Shown here piece after piece: positions 35,281 to 46,864 of a stretch of 64,000 nucleotides of DNA; the stretch's first letter is position 1; the number at the start of each line of letters is the position of its first letter. A program made the position numbers and the translations under genes. Below the pieces are notes generated by a model, which was not told the DNA's origin, ran no database searches, and worked only from the letters and a program-made list of their open reading frames with translations. Origin of the DNA: Pterois miles. Taxonomy: Eukaryota; Chordata; Actinopteri; Perciformes; Scorpaenidae. The stretch is taken from NCBI GenBank assembly GCA_947000775.1, contig CAMQGK010000144.1:14060001-14124000 (forward strand). The letters are read 5' to 3'.

Positions 35281-35655
35281 ACCTCACTCTACAATGAAGG
35301 GCTCATTCCTCTACTGACTACACACCATTTATTATTAATGATAACAGATCAATAATATCTCAAAAATACTGTTCTACTCCACTACAACCAAAAGAATGTG
35401 TGGACTACGTTTCCAGGTGTTTGTTATCATAATTATTATTTTAAATAATCTAAGCAGCAGATAATCATATAGGGGCAATATAACCAGGCTATTAAATATT
35501 TAAAACAAGAGGTGCAATATAATAAAGCAAATTGAACTAAAATTACAAAAATCAGGAATTACTGAAAGGAACTATTTTGATATTTCCTGTCCACAGCTTG
35601 ATCATCAGGTTTGCCCTACTGGCTCTGTGTGGCACAGTTGATACTTTCATTATCT

Positions 35656-35760
35656 AAAGAGCCACCTCACAGATCAATAATATCTTTAAAATATTGCTCT
35701 CTTAGCCTAAAGAACGAGACATATCTTTAATGTTAACTTTATGCTGTATTCTGGTTTTAT
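35656..35760 (+). repeat. Partial duplicate of the H3 3' flank
   Basis: AAAGAGCCACCTCAC (35,656-35,670), the right half of an H3 stem-loop with its flank, is followed directly by AGATCAATAATATC, sequence that belongs further 3' in the H3 flank. The left half of the stem-loop and any coding sequence are absent. Confidence 0.65.
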
Positions 35761-35929
35761 TTTGGTATTTCCTGTCCACATCTCCAATTTGATCATCTGG
35801 TTGGCAAGCACATGTCATGCTTATTGGCTGAGCTTATAAAGTATATCATATATTAAGATATAGATATAAGAAGTTAATTATTGATTTGAAAATATTTGTT
35901 TGACCTGCTCTGATAACATTAAAAAAAAA

Positions 35930-36640
35930 AAAAAAAAAAAACAGGTACCATAGTCTGCACAAGCTCCTGACGTTCCCTGTGTAGACAAGCCCTCACAAGC
36001 ATTGGGCCATCCTGACCCACTGCCAAACCAGACATGCTGGATGATGTTACAGGCAGCATAACATTCACCACGGTGTCTCCAGACTCTTCCACGCCTGCCA
36101 CATGTGCTCAGTGTGAACCTGCTCTCATCTGTGAGGAGGACGGGGTGCCAGTGGTGGACCTGGCAATTCTGGTGTTCTCTAGTGAATGTCAACTGAAATG
36201 CACGGTGCTGGGCTGTGAGCACAGGCTCCACTAGAGGATGTATCTCCTCCACAAGCTTGAGACTGAGCTTGGAGACATAGCAAACCTTCTTGGAACCACA
36301 TGTGGATGTCCCATCCTGGAGGAGCTGGATTACACATGCAACCTGATTGGGCTGCAGGTACCACCTCATACTACAAACAGTGACAAGGACATAGAAGCAC
36401 ACAAAACTAGAGACACAGTCTACATTGTGTGTCATGTCTTGTTGTTATGTACAATTGTGGTGTTCAATGTACATTTGTTGTTGTGTCTATCTATCCATCT
36501 ATCTGTCTGTCTATCTATCCATCCATCCATCTATCTATTTGCAAATGCTTTGGGGCTCTGTGTAAGTTATTTCAGGGTACAATGAGTTAGAGCTGTAACT
36601 GTTTATACTGTTAAAGCTGTTTGGGTCTCTTTTAGTTGGT
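35930..36640 (-). mobile_element. Tc1-like transposase remnant in H3-H4 spacer, unit 2
   Basis: The minus strand encodes WYLQPNQVACVIQLLQDG (helix-turn-helix start), then LTAQHRAFQLTFTREHQN, VLLTDESRFTLSTCGRRG with the first catalytic Asp, and YAACNIIQHVWFGSGSG. The order and motifs are those of a Tc1-like DDE transposase; the rest of the catalytic domain is missing. Flanked by poly-A and a (TCTA/TCCA)n tract. A matching copy lies at 60,530-61,160 in the same spacer of unit 4, so the insertion predates the unit duplication. Confidence 0.75.
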
Positions 36641-36732
36641 AGAGAAGGAGAGTAGAATTTGACTCTTTACGGGCCAAGCATTCAGCCCATACTGAATGAG
36701 CACTGCTCTAGTTCTAAACTAATTCACAGAGA

Positions 36733-36735
<3 letters not shown>

Positions 36736-36789
<54 letters not shown>
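36736..36789. repeat. (TTA)n microsatellite
   Basis: About 54 bp of TTA triplets; at the equivalent place unit 4 has (ACT)n at 60,452-60,493. Confidence 0.95.
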
Positions 36790-37366
36790 CACAGATCTCA
36801 GCAGCAGCACAGCTTCAGCAGCCTGTACAGAGACAGCAGCTCTGTCTGTGTCAGTTCAGAACCTCGGACAGCGACGGCCTCACAGCTTCCTCTATTTCCA
36901 GCAGAGCACCACCAACAAACACTTTAGTCTGACTGTCAGTTTAACAGACAGAATAGTAATGAGGTTAACAATCAATTCATCGAGAATGAACTCTGAAGTC
37001 AATAATGTGAAATATATGACTCTACTGATCACTTTGGTTTCATATATTTTCTTTAATTTGAACTCAAACACTCCAGAAAAGAAGCAAAGCCAAACTATTT
37101 AAATGTTTTCTCCACTAACTATGATTAATTACAGATAAAGATACATGAATACTATGAAAGAGACTTAAAGAAACTAGTACAACAGACAGAATATCCACTA
37201 TAACATCTGCTGGTTTCTCTACATCATGATTGTTCTTGTTACTGTACTTGAGTATAAAGTACTTTACTGAGAACAAAACGTTTCACTTTCTTTTGTCTGT
37301 AATCAACAAGTCTTGCAGGAGACATGCTGTCCCTGATTCATGCTGTTGTTCAGTAGGTGGCGCTAA

Positions 37367-37822
<456 letters not shown>

Positions 37823-37851
37823 ACACCAACTGGTCACTCAGTACAACCAAA

Positions 37852-37867
37852 GGTCCTTTTAAGGGCC
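37852..37867 (+). terminator. Histone 3' stem-loop, H4 unit 2
   Basis: GGTCCTTTTAAGGGCC, 29 nt after the stop, then CACACACCTAGTCAAAGAGCT, a strong downstream-element candidate (CAAAGAGCT). Confidence 0.96.
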
Positions 37868-38807
37868 ACACACCTAGTCAAAGAGCTGGTTTCCTGCGTA
37901 AATAACACTGTTTGTCTTTTATTATTTTACTAAAATGAGAGCCTTTTGACACATAAAGGGCTTTTTCAATTTAATTCATACAGCCCGACTTTTCTCCTTT
38001 GACTGTACAGGAGGAAAAAAAGAAGTGAGGAAAAATTAAAAGTGGAGGCAAAGCATCAACAATGAGACGTCGCCACAGAAGTACAGACTGTTACGTCCTA
38101 ACTGAGAGAGGATTTAAGTACTTACCATAATTTAGTCTGAGCATTTGAATGTGTTTTTACTCAGACACTACCTGAGAAATAATTTAAAACCTTAACTTGA
38201 CTTTTATTATGTAAAGATGTTTTCTGTCAGTGGGTCAACATGTGTGTTTTGGAATCATATCTGGTAAAATCCAGAGGGATCAACAGCTCTGCATCATCTG
38301 GAACTAGTCGTGTTATTCTCTTCATTGACTGTATTAAAATGATCACATAAATTAATAGACGATATCCTACACACAGTAACCCCCCAAGTCTTTAAATAAA
38401 TCTCTTTCTCTTGTTCCTCTGGAGCAGTGTAAATATTGATAATACATTACATCTTCACCTCTATGAAGCAGTCCACCTGGAAAAATGTCTCTTCTGTTTA
38501 AAACATTTCACTACAAACATCAGTAGTTTTTACCTGTTGATAGTCCACATTTCCCTTTTCACCACAATTCAGTCGCTTTACCAACATCTTCATTTCAGTC
38601 AGAATATCAGAGTCAGTATTCAATAAATAATTTGATTTTGGTGCAACAAAAGTTCAAAAAGCCTGCCTGTAATTATTAAGTCTAAGGGTTTTGATCAGAG
38701 GTGCAGCATTAAATGTATGTTTGTTCTGTTCAACATGTAAAATAATTAATGAATTATCCAGAATCATACATGTGAAATATTTTTGTGGACATAAAAGCAC
38801 AGTGGTG

Positions 38808-38921
38808 CAGTGGTTATCACTGTCTCATCACAGCCGGTTTGAATCCAGCTCGGGTCCTTCTGTGTGGAGTCTTCATGTTCTCCCCGTGTTAGTCTGGGTT
38901 TTTGTATTCCTACTGCCACAG
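38808..38921 (+). repeat. SINE fragment in H4-H1 spacer, unit 2
   Basis: CACAGTGGTGCAGTGGTTATC, GGTTTGAATCC B-box and TGTTCTCCCCGTGTTAGTC. Present at the same position in unit 3 (54,414-54,536), so inserted before those units separated. Followed by (GAT)n and (ATT)n tracts to 38,990. Confidence 0.8.
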
Positions 38922-38942
38922 ATGATGATGATGATGATGATG

Positions 38943-38990
<48 letters not shown>

Positions 38991-39667
38991 ATACTGGTAA
39001 GACGACTACTATTACTACAGTAATGTCATTGTCAAAGTTAAGTTTCAGCAGAAAACACATAATATCTTATATCTAATATTCAGCACCTATAGACATTATC
39101 AATACAGCAGTGTTACTGTAACATCTGAATCCTCTTATTATGCTGCTCCAGAGAGGCGACATTTATCTGTCAGTGTGTCTGATCATTAATATTAGAAGTA
39201 TTAACTATTTCTAATAACAGCAGTCCTCAGCAGAGGACATGTCCACAGTCACAGCGAGCAGCTCTGATAGGAAGTCTGGCTAAACTGCACCATCAGCCTC
39301 GACCATCATCAGTGTGTTTGCTGCTCCACAATAACTTCACTTTATTACAAACTCATCGACAGCAGATGCTTGTTTTTACACTCAGTCTCTGAACAAACAT
39401 GTGGGTCAGCTGGAAAACGGCTTTTCACGGAGCTCTGATGCATTTTTAAGCACTTTAGGAGAGAAATGAGGGAGAAAAGCCGCTGAGCAGCGCTGGCCAC
39501 GGCGGTGAGTAGGTGAGGTTTGGAGGCTCCCCAAACAAAATGCAGAGAGCATCAGAGCTCTACATGACTTCAATATGAAGAGACACAAGTCCGCTATCGG
39601 CTCCCTTCACTGTCAGCCTTCAGCACTTCTCCCACATTTACTTTGGAGGCTTTTATCGGTGGAGAGA

Positions 39668-39748
39668 AAACACAAGTGGCCCGGCTTTCAGAGGATACAG
39701 GAGCCACGGGCTGGGTTGAGTCTCCACGGTTCTCATGGTGCGTTTAAG
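39668..39748 (+). promoter_or_regulatory. H1 promoter elements, unit 2
   Basis: AAACACA at 39,668-39,674 and TATA-like TTTAAG at 39,743-39,748; the ATG follows at 39,830. Confidence 0.8.
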
Positions 39749-39829
39749 TCCAGCCCCCTGCTCGGAGCTCCTCCACAGTCCAGTCCGACTCTCGTCTCAT
39801 CCTGAGTTCAAACACAAGCTGAGGAGAAA

Positions 39830-40432
39830 ATGGCAGAAGTAGCTCCAGCTCCAGCCGCCGCGCCGGCCAAAGCAGCCAAGAAGAAGGTTTCCAAACCGAA
39901 GACTGGCCCCAGCGTCAGTGAGCTCATCGTGAAAACTGTGGCCGCATCCAAGGAGCGGAGCGGCGTGTCTGCGGCCGCCCTCAAGAAGGCTCTGGCTGCC
40001 GGAGGCTACGATGTGGACAAGAACAAGGCCCGCGTCAAGACCGCCATCAAGAGCCTGGTGGCTAAGGGGACTCTGGTCCAAGTCAAGGGGACCGGGGCCT
40101 CCGGCTCCTTCAAGATCAGCAAGAAGGCTGCAGAGAAACCGGCCAAGAAAGCCGCTCCTAAAGCCAAGAAGCCCGCAGCCAAGAAACCCGCAGCGGCCAA
40201 AAAGCCCAAAACCGTCAAGAAGCCAGCAGCCGCAAAGAAATCCCCGAAGAAGGCTAAGAAACCCGCAGCGGCCAAGAAACCCGCCAAGAGCCCCAAGAAG
40301 GCGACTAAGAGTCCCAAGAAGGCCACCAAGAGCCCCAAGAAGGTGGTGAAAAAGGCCCCTGCAGCCAAGAAAGCCCCCGCTAAGAAGGTCGCTAAACCCA
40401 AAGCCAAGAAAGCAGCAGCCAAGAAGAAGTGA
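39830..40432 (+). CDS. Linker histone H1, unit 2
   Basis: 200 codons with the same layout as unit 1, but Ala instead of Val at residue 101, just after the globular domain (KKAAEKPAKK). Three SPKK motifs in the C-terminal tail. Same strand as H3 and H4 of this unit; H2B follows on the opposite strand. Confidence 0.98.
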   Translation: MAEVAPAPAAAPAKAAKKKVSKPKTGPSVSELIVKTVAASKERSGVSAAALKKALAAGGYDVDKNKARVKTAIKSLVAKGTLVQVKGTGASGSFKISKKAAEKPAKKAAPKAKKPAAKKPAAAKKPKTVKKPAAAKKSPKKAKKPAAAKKPAKSPKKATKSPKKATKSPKKVVKKAPAAKKAPAKKVAKPKAKKAAAKKK

Positions 40433-40467
40433 GCTCTTCAGTCTGATGACAAACACTCCGACAAAAA

Positions 40468-40483
40468 GGCTCTTTTAAGAGCC
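40468..40483 (+). terminator. Histone 3' stem-loop, H1 unit 2
   Basis: GGCTCTTTTAAGAGCC, 35 nt after the stop, followed by ACCACATCATCCTCAGAGAC. Confidence 0.97.
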
Positions 40484-40627
40484 ACCACATCATCCTCAGA
40501 GACAGATTTCCTCTTTAGTCTCACTGTGCTCATTAGAAGTAGATATCAAAGAACTATTCCTTTATCCAATCCAAGCGAAAAATCCTTCACACTGAAATAG
40601 AACAAATATAAACAAGGATCACTACTG

Positions 40628-40668
40628 TAAATTTCCCCACCGTGGGACTAATAAAGGAATATCTTATT
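40628..40668 (+). repeat. SINE/LINE 3' tail fragment
   Basis: AATTTCCCCACCGTGGGACTA then ATAAAGGAATATCTTA, the common 3' tail of retroposons in this window. The body is missing. Confidence 0.6.
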
Positions 40669-41035
40669 TTAGGAATATCTTATTCATTTCAACGATTGTA
40701 AATAGGTCGTACAATTAAGTTGATCAATACACTAATAAGAGCAATCATAATCAGCAAATGAAATTAGAAATAATGGTTAAGACTGGGTGATTGAGCTTTT
40801 TGAAATAAATTAATAAACTAAAACAATTCTTCACAACAGTTTGGGGGCCACTTTTCATTGCGACAATACCAAATTTAATAATTTGATTTAATTATTCCAT
40901 CAGTTTAGTGGCCTATTTACCTTCATTTTGCATAATTTAAATATTTCATTTCAATTTGAAAATAATAATCTTTATAGAAATAGGCATTTATGTTTAGGTA
41001 TTCTGGAGTTAATTTTCATTGATATACAGGTGTTC

Positions 41036-41286
41036 AGGGGCTGCCTGGTGGTTAGCGTGGGTTTTCTCCGGGTACTCAGGCTTCCTCCCACAGTCCAAAG
41101 ACATGCTGTTTAGGTTAACTGACTCTAAATTGCCCGTAGGTGTGAGTGTGAATGGTTTTCTGTCTCTATGTGCCCTGCGATGGACTGGCGACCTGTCCAG
41201 GGTGAACACCGCCTTCCGATGCCAGCTGGGATCGGCTCCAGCCCCCCGTGACCCCTAACAGGATAAGCGGTTGATGATGGATGATA
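41036..41286 (+). repeat. SINE, internally deleted, H1-H2B spacer of unit 2
   Basis: The head (GCCTGGTGGTTAGCG) joins directly to GTGGGTTTTCTCCGGGTACTC, skipping the B-box; the 3' end GGATAAGCGGTTGATGATGGA is intact. The equivalent locus in unit 3 (about 56,805-56,970) keeps only the 3' part. Confidence 0.8.
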
Positions 41287-41309
41287 AAGGTGGTCTCATC
41301 CATATACAC

Positions 41310-41565
41310 TAGTGATGGAAATTCCAGCTCATTTCAGAGAACCGGCTCTTTCGGCTCCCAAGTGGCTCTTCAGGTTATTTTTGTTGTAATATAAAATATA
41401 AAATTATGCTCAAAATGAATTACTGATGCAACTGTTATGTTAGCTGCATTGTCAGTAACAGCATCCCTCTTTTGCCTCTTTGAGCAGCTCTTCTGCTCAG
41501 TTCTCATTAGTGTGTCTGTCGCTGAACTCAAAACCATCCAGAAGATACAAGACCTTTATATCATT
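41310..41565 (-). mobile_element. hAT element fragment, H1-H2B spacer of unit 2
   Basis: Starts with the terminal repeat TAGTGATGGAAATTCC, then CAGAGAACCGGCTCTTTCGG, and is the reverse complement of the right 250 bp of the hAT at 51,731-53,387 (down to AACCATCCAGAAG). The rest is missing. Unit 3 lacks it here, so it is a unit 2-specific insertion. Confidence 0.8.
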
Positions 41566-41844
41566 TTCATTTATTTCATTTTCGGCTGTATATGATATTC
41601 TTGCAGACAGAAATGGTTCCAGATTTTGCTTCTTTTCCTGGTGTCACTCATTTTCTTTATTATACCTTCTCTCTCTCTCTAATCAGATTTTATGTTGTAT
41701 ACATTGACTGATTATAGGAGGCTGTTGAGCAAATGTTTAGTTATGTAGTTTCACATCATGCTTTACTACAGTAATAGATATTCTAGAGGCTTAATATTTT
41801 TTTCAATATAAAGTTTCAGGATCATATCTTTAGAGGTAGTGGGT

Positions 41845-41860
41845 GGCTCTTAAAAGAGCC
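41845..41860 (-). terminator. Histone 3' stem-loop, H2B unit 2
   Basis: GGCTCTTTTAAGAGCC on the minus strand, 26 nt after the stop. Confidence 0.97.
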
Positions 41861-41886
41861 TTTGTGTTGCTGGTTGATCAGCAGGT

Positions 41887-42261
41887 TTACTTGGAGCTGG
41901 TGTACTTGGTCACGGCCTTGGTTCCCTCAGACACGGCGTGCTTCGCCAGCTCACCGGGCAGCAGCAGGCGGACAGCGGTCTGGATCTCCCTGGAAGTGAT
42001 GGTGGAGCGCTTGTTGTAGTGAGCCAGACGGGAGGCCTCACCGGCGATGCGCTCAAAGATATCGCTCACGAAGGAGTTCATGATGCCCATGGCTTTGGAC
42101 GAGATACCGGTGTCTGGGTGGACCTGCTTCAGCACCTTGTACACGTAGATGGCGTAGCTCTCCTTCCTGGTCTTCCTCTTCTTCTTGCCGGTCTTGCTGA
42201 CGCTCTTAGAGACGGCTTTCTTTGAGCCCTTCTTGGGCGCTTTGACTGTTGCGTCCGGCAT
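41887..42261 (-). CDS. Histone H2B, unit 2
   Basis: 124 codons. Same protein as unit 3, with Ser (AGC) at residue 66 where unit 1 has Gly. A C-to-G silent change distinguishes the ISSK serine codon (TCG here, TCC in unit 3). Lies tail-to-tail with H1 of the same unit. Confidence 0.98.
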   Translation of the reverse strand: MPDATVKAPKKGSKKAVSKSVSKTGKKKRKTRKESYAIYVYKVLKQVHPDTGISSKAMGIMNSFVSDIFERIAGEASRLAHYNKRSTITSREIQTAVRLLLPGELAKHAVSEGTKAVTKYTSSK

Positions 42262-42329
42262 GATTCACTATCAATTCTGAGTCTGAAGATGTCTCTCTAA
42301 ACTCAGGGTGGTCAATTTGTGTCCACTAA

Positions 42330-42367
42330 ATGCAAATATTACTGTGCTGTTGCTTTCACCTCATTGG
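42330..42367 (-). promoter_or_regulatory. H2B promoter elements, unit 2
   Basis: Octamer ATTTGCAT on the minus strand (ATGCAAAT at 42,330-42,337) and CCAAT (ATTGG at 42,363-42,367), the same spacing as unit 1. Confidence 0.85.
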
Positions 42368-42379
42368 TTTTCTCCTGAG

Positions 42380-43059
42380 CGGGACTGAGCATGCGCAGAA
42401 CAGTTAACCTCACATTGATTTACTGTCGGGAACAGAGGTGCGAGAGTGATTTATGAATGAAAAGAACAGGAAGTAAAGACAAACATCACTTCACAAGTTG
42501 ATAATTTAGAGTTTAGTTGTGAAATGGAAGTTGTTTGGTTCTGACCAGTGGTAGAAGAAGTACTACATCTTGTAATCTCCTCAAGTAAAAGTAGTAATAA
42601 CACCGTGTAGAAATACTCTGTGTCCTGCATTGCAAGTTGATCCCAAGTAAAAGTAAAAATAAATATTAAAATCAAAATATACTTAAAGTGACAAAAGTAA
42701 AAGCCAACTGATGGAGAATGGCCCATGTAAGAATAATGAATCAGTGTATTTACGTGTGATCATTTCACTGTTCAATGTTGCTTTAAATATTTTGTCTGCT
42801 GGGTAGAAACATAACATTAAAAATAAAAATAAAAATGTAAAGAAAATATTGTAAAATATGTACATCATGTCTGAACTGAAGTATTAGATTTGTGGAGACA
42901 TTGTACAAGAAAGTTCATACTACAAAGTATTAAAATAATATGCAATGTACAGAGACTGAAATAGTCCCAGATGTGCATTAATTTAACAGCATCATATTCT
43001 CAGTCTCAACTCATTAAATATCGCCACTTGGTCAGTTTTTTACATTGGTCAGATTTCAG

Positions 43060-43113
<54 letters not shown>

Positions 43114-43620
43114 GTTGTTGTTGTTGTTGTTTTCTTTGAGATTGTGACGATTCATAAAACTCATAAAGTTACAGTTATACAGCTTTTTTGACCAACCATG
43201 TATAATACTAGATCTCTTCGTGTATATTTTATACTAAAGCAAAAATGTGCAAAGAGTGTTGAAATGATGAGCTGATCAGCTGATCAATACAAAAAATAAT
43301 CAGCAACTATGTAAATAACTGATTAATGACAAAACCAGTAATATGAAGACGTCACCTGGATGCACTCTAGTTGTTTTTTTTTTTTTTTTCACTATTTGCT
43401 GACATGTTTTAGATCCTAAAAAATAATCATCGGAATAACTGAAAATAATATCTAGTCACAGTCACAAGTGCAAAAATGATAAAGCTGGTGGTCACAATAT
43501 GAACACATTAGTTCTGAATGTTGAGAGATAGATGATATTATTGAACCATGTACCAAGTTTCTTGATTGATAAAATGCAGCAGAAATTGCTATTTAAATTT
43601 ATTTCTTCATTTTCATTCCA
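42380..43620. other. H2B-H2A spacer, units 2/3, proximal part
   Basis: A/T-rich non-coding DNA with (ATT)n/(GTT)n at 43,063-43,129. The first 350 bp beyond the H2B promoter is also found at the right edge of the window (63,640-64,000, inverted), which places unit 4 H2B just outside. Confidence 0.6.
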
Positions 43621-43623
43621 TTA

Positions 43624-44036
43624 TACAGGTGCATCTAAAATAGTATGTTGTGAAAACGTTCAATATTCTCAGTCATTGATTTAAGAAAGTGAAAATTAAA
43701 TATATTCTAGACTCAGCCGGCCCTCGGCCCTAATCGAAATCTGGGGTGAGATATGCTCTTCCAAAATTGTACATCATCAAATGTTACTTTTGTGAAAAAG
43801 TGCATTAAAGATCATAATTCATATTCAACCATTTTTCACATAGATTAAAACACATTTATGAAGATTCAAGTCTAAATGAGCACAATATTTTGGTTAAAAG
43901 TGACACCAAACATTTTATAATGTAACCTACACATACCATCACACATACATGTGGATGGAATCAAATTGATAAAATATTACCAAATATACTGTACATATGA
44001 TATAATATATAGTATACTGTATATGTGTTTATTATT

Positions 44037-44092
<56 letters not shown>

Positions 44093-45143
44093 CTATTTAA
44101 TATGAAGCCACACTGGTACACAAACTTACAAGTCCATATAAAAAAAATACAAGAAATGGATATAATATGAACAAATATTCTTTACATAGTGTAATATAAT
44201 ATAATATAATATAATATAATATAATATAATATAATATAATATAATATAATATAATATAAATGACAACCTATAATTTGACTATATGTAAAACTATTTCTTT
44301 TGCTATTTAAAGTGATTTCTGTCTCTCAGAAAACCTGTCTCCTAGAAATTATGTTTGTATATCAGGACAGTGTTAAAGAGACTGAGATCTTGATCGGACG
44401 ACTGTTCCCAGAGCGATGTATTGAAGCATATTCATGGAAAGTTGACTGGAAGGAAAAGTGTGGACACAAGCAGCACGGATGACCGAAGCCTTGAGAAGAT
44501 TTGTCAGGCAAAGCTGATTCAAGAACTCTGGAGAGTTTCATAAGGAGTGGACTGAGTGGACCGAGTCAGTGCCTCAAGAGCCAGCACTTCCAGACGGAAA
44601 TGGACTACAACTGTCTCGTTCTTGGTACCAAGCCACTTCTGAATCAACGATGTCAGTAGCATCTTACCTGGGCTGAGGAGAAGAACTGAATCATTGCTCA
44701 GTGGTCCAAAGTCCTCTTTTCAGATGAAAGTAAATTTTGCATTTTATTTGGAAATCAAGCTCCCAGAGTCTGGAAATATCAAGTCTGAAGTCAACGCAGC
44801 CGTCTACCAGGAAATTTTAGAGCACTTCATGCTGTCAGACCTCAGCAGAGCAGAGCCACAGGCTGATCGCCTCCATGCCACACTGATGCAGTAGTGAATA
44901 AATGCACATCATTTTAATAAGCTGGACATTTCTGTTTTCTAAATCCTTTTGATCTTATGAAATGCTGTAAAATTTTTAGATGCCTTTTTCTTTTTGAGCT
45001 ATAGGCTGTAGATATTGAATTTAAAAAAAAAAATCCTTGAGATGTTGTAGTTTGAATAATAGGTCTAAAATATATCAATTTTCTAACATAACTTACAATC
45101 AATATTAAACTTTTTCCATATTCTAATTTTTAAATGCACCGTA
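43624..45143 (+). mobile_element. Tc1/mariner-like element remnant
   Basis: Imperfect terminal repeats: TACAGGTGCATCTAAAATAG at 43,624-43,643 and its degenerate partner ending GCACCGTA near 45,143. The interior near 44,480-44,790 encodes, with frame breaks, motifs of a Tc1-like transposase (a segment like SKVLFSDESKFCI with the first catalytic Asp at about 44,705-44,745). Later catalytic residues were not found. Expanded (ATA)n (44,033-44,090) and (AATAT)n (44,192-44,258) lie inside. A left-end fragment recurs inverted at 63,285-63,450. Confidence 0.7.
44192..44258. repeat. (AATAT)n pentanucleotide microsatellite
   Basis: About 13 perfect copies of a five-base unit. Confidence 0.95.
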
Positions 45144-45202
45144 TAGTTACTATTGTATACTTTTACTTTTTTCTTCTTTTTTTTTAAATGCATCAATGAA
45201 TT

Positions 45203-45262
45203 AATTTAAGATAAGATAAGATATTCCTTTATTAGTCCCACAGTGGAGAAATTCACAAGTTC
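45203..45262 (-). repeat. LINE/SINE 3' tail fragment
   Basis: AAGATAAGATAAGATATTCC then TTTATTAGTCCCACAGTGG: a retroposon 3' end on the minus strand with its (AAGAT)n tail. Confidence 0.7.
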
Positions 45263-45549
45263 CCTTTTACATGTCACCCCTTGTTTTATGCTAGCATACT
45301 TATTTTTGCTCCCACCAGTATTCATGTGTCTTTTGAATATTATTATTATTACTATTATTATATTATATATTATTCTTGCCATTATTGGAAGGATAGTTTA
45401 CAGCTAATTATATTCCTGAGAAATCTTACTCAACAAGCCAGTAATGAAATTCGGGTATTTATATCCAACATTGAAGTGCATTCCTTTTAGTTATTATTAT
45501 TAGTACATTAGAGACATGAGGAACAGAGCTCTTTATCAGCGGAGTGGTT

Positions 45550-45565
45550 GGCTCTTAAAAGAGCC
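45550..45565 (-). terminator. Histone 3' stem-loop, H2A unit 3
   Basis: GGCTCTTTTAAGAGCC on the minus strand, 41 nt after the stop. Confidence 0.97.
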
Positions 45566-45606
45566 TTTTGTGGGTCTGCTTTCCAGCAGTCAGCCAGTGT
45601 CCAGCT

Positions 45607-45993
45607 TTACTTGGACTTGGCGGCCTTCTCGGTCTTCTTGGGCAGCAGAACAGCCTGGATGTTGGGCAGCACGCCGCCCTGAGCGATGGTCACTCCGCCC
45701 AGCAGCTTGTTGAGCTCCTCGTCGTTGCGGACAGCCAGCTGCAGGTGACGGGGGATGATACGGGTCTTCTTGTTGTCGCGGGCAGCGTTTCCAGCCAACT
45801 CCAGGATCTCAGCGGTCAGGTACTCCAGCACAGCCGCCAGGTAGACGGGGGCGCCGGCACCCACACGCTGCGCATAGTTGCCTTTACGCAGCAGCCTGTG
45901 AACACGACCGACTGGGAACTGAAGTCCAGCACGGGAAGAGCGGGTCTTTGCCTTGGCTCTGGCTTTTCCACCGGTTTTGCCTCTTCCGCTCAT
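45607..45993 (-). CDS. Histone H2A, unit 3
   Basis: 128 codons, same protein as the other H2A copies. Silent differences include CTT for Leu in AGLQF and changes in the first codons after the ATG (GGCAAAACC). Divergent from H3 unit 3, with one base less in the shared promoter than the other units (338 bp). Confidence 0.98.
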   Translation of the reverse strand: MSGRGKTGGKARAKAKTRSSRAGLQFPVGRVHRLLRKGNYAQRVGAGAPVYLAAVLEYLTAEILELAGNAARDNKKTRIIPRHLQLAVRNDEELNKLLGGVTIAQGGVLPNIQAVLLPKKTEKAAKSK

Positions 45994-46331
45994 TTTCAGA
46001 TGTTTTCTATAGTCTAGACTATTGACAAGTGTCGTTCCAGCAGCACAAACCTCGCTTATATGTCAGCGGAGCGCGGGACTGATCCTGACCGACCAACCAG
46101 AAAAGAGGCTTCCAGCAGACCGACCAGCAGAGGACGAGCCACCAATAAGCAGCGCACATTCGGGCGGTGGGTCGCTCCTCTAGGCGGTGCTGAGCTCCAG
46201 GAGGAGCCCCTCACCAATCAGAGGCGGAGGTCTGAAGCGGCGTCACCATTTCACAGTCGGTCCCACAGTTTAAGAGCAGCGGGTCTCTTCATTCTAGCTA
46301 CTACATCTCCTGACCACAGAAAGAAGAAGTC
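45994..46331. promoter_or_regulatory. Bidirectional H2A/H3 promoter, unit 3
   Basis: H2A TATA variant TATAAG (CTTATA at 46,055-46,060), CCAAT facing H3 at 46,142-46,146 and 46,214-46,218, H3 TATA-like TTTAAG at 46,269-46,274. Confidence 0.85.
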
Positions 46332-46742
46332 ATGGCAAGAACCAAGCAGACCGCTCGTAAATCCACCGGAGGCAAAGCCCCCAGGAAGCAGCTGGCCACC
46401 AAGGCTGCCCGTAAGAGCGCCCCGGCCACCGGCGGCGTGAAGAAGCCTCACCGTTACAGGCCCGGTACCGTGGCTCTGAGAGAGATCCGTCGCTACCAGA
46501 AATCCACGGAGCTGCTGATCCGCAAGCTGCCCTTCCAGCGCCTGGTGAGAGAAATCGCTCAGGATTTCAAGACCGACCTACGCTTCCAGAGCTCCGCTGT
46601 CATGGCTCTGCAGGAGTCCAGCGAGGCTTACCTGGTCGGCCTGTTTGAGGACACCAACCTGTGCGCCATCCACGCCAAGAGGGTCACCATCATGCCCAAA
46701 GACATCCAGCTGGCCCGTCGCATCCGCGGAGAGCGAGCTTAA
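46332..46742 (+). CDS. Histone H3 (H3.2-like), unit 3
   Basis: 136 codons, protein identical to the other copies with Ser95. One silent difference is CTA for Leu82 (GACCTACGC). Downstream of its stem-loop the spacer to H4 is the longest of the four (4.2 kb) because of Tc1-type insertions. Confidence 0.98.
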   Translation: MARTKQTARKSTGGKAPRKQLATKAARKSAPATGGVKKPHRYRPGTVALREIRRYQKSTELLIRKLPFQRLVREIAQDFKTDLRFQSSAVMALQESSEAYLVGLFEDTNLCAIHAKRVTIMPKDIQLARRIRGERA

Positions 46743-46772
46743 AGTGTCTGCTGCTGCTCCACCAACCACAAC

Positions 46773-46788
46773 GGCTCTTTTAAGAGCC
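46773..46788 (+). terminator. Histone 3' stem-loop, H3 unit 3
   Basis: GGCTCTTTTAAGAGCC, 30 nt after the stop. Confidence 0.97.
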
Positions 46789-46864
46789 ACCTCACTCTCC
46801 ACTGAAGGGCTCATTCCTCTACTGACTACACACCATTTATCATCAATGATAACGGATCAATAAT

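Noticed and set aside
35878..36435. 185-codon frame possibly encoding a host gene next to histone H4
   Set aside because: Its motifs (TAQHRAFQLTFTREHQN, TDESRFTLS) are those of Tc1-like transposase, and the frame is incomplete.
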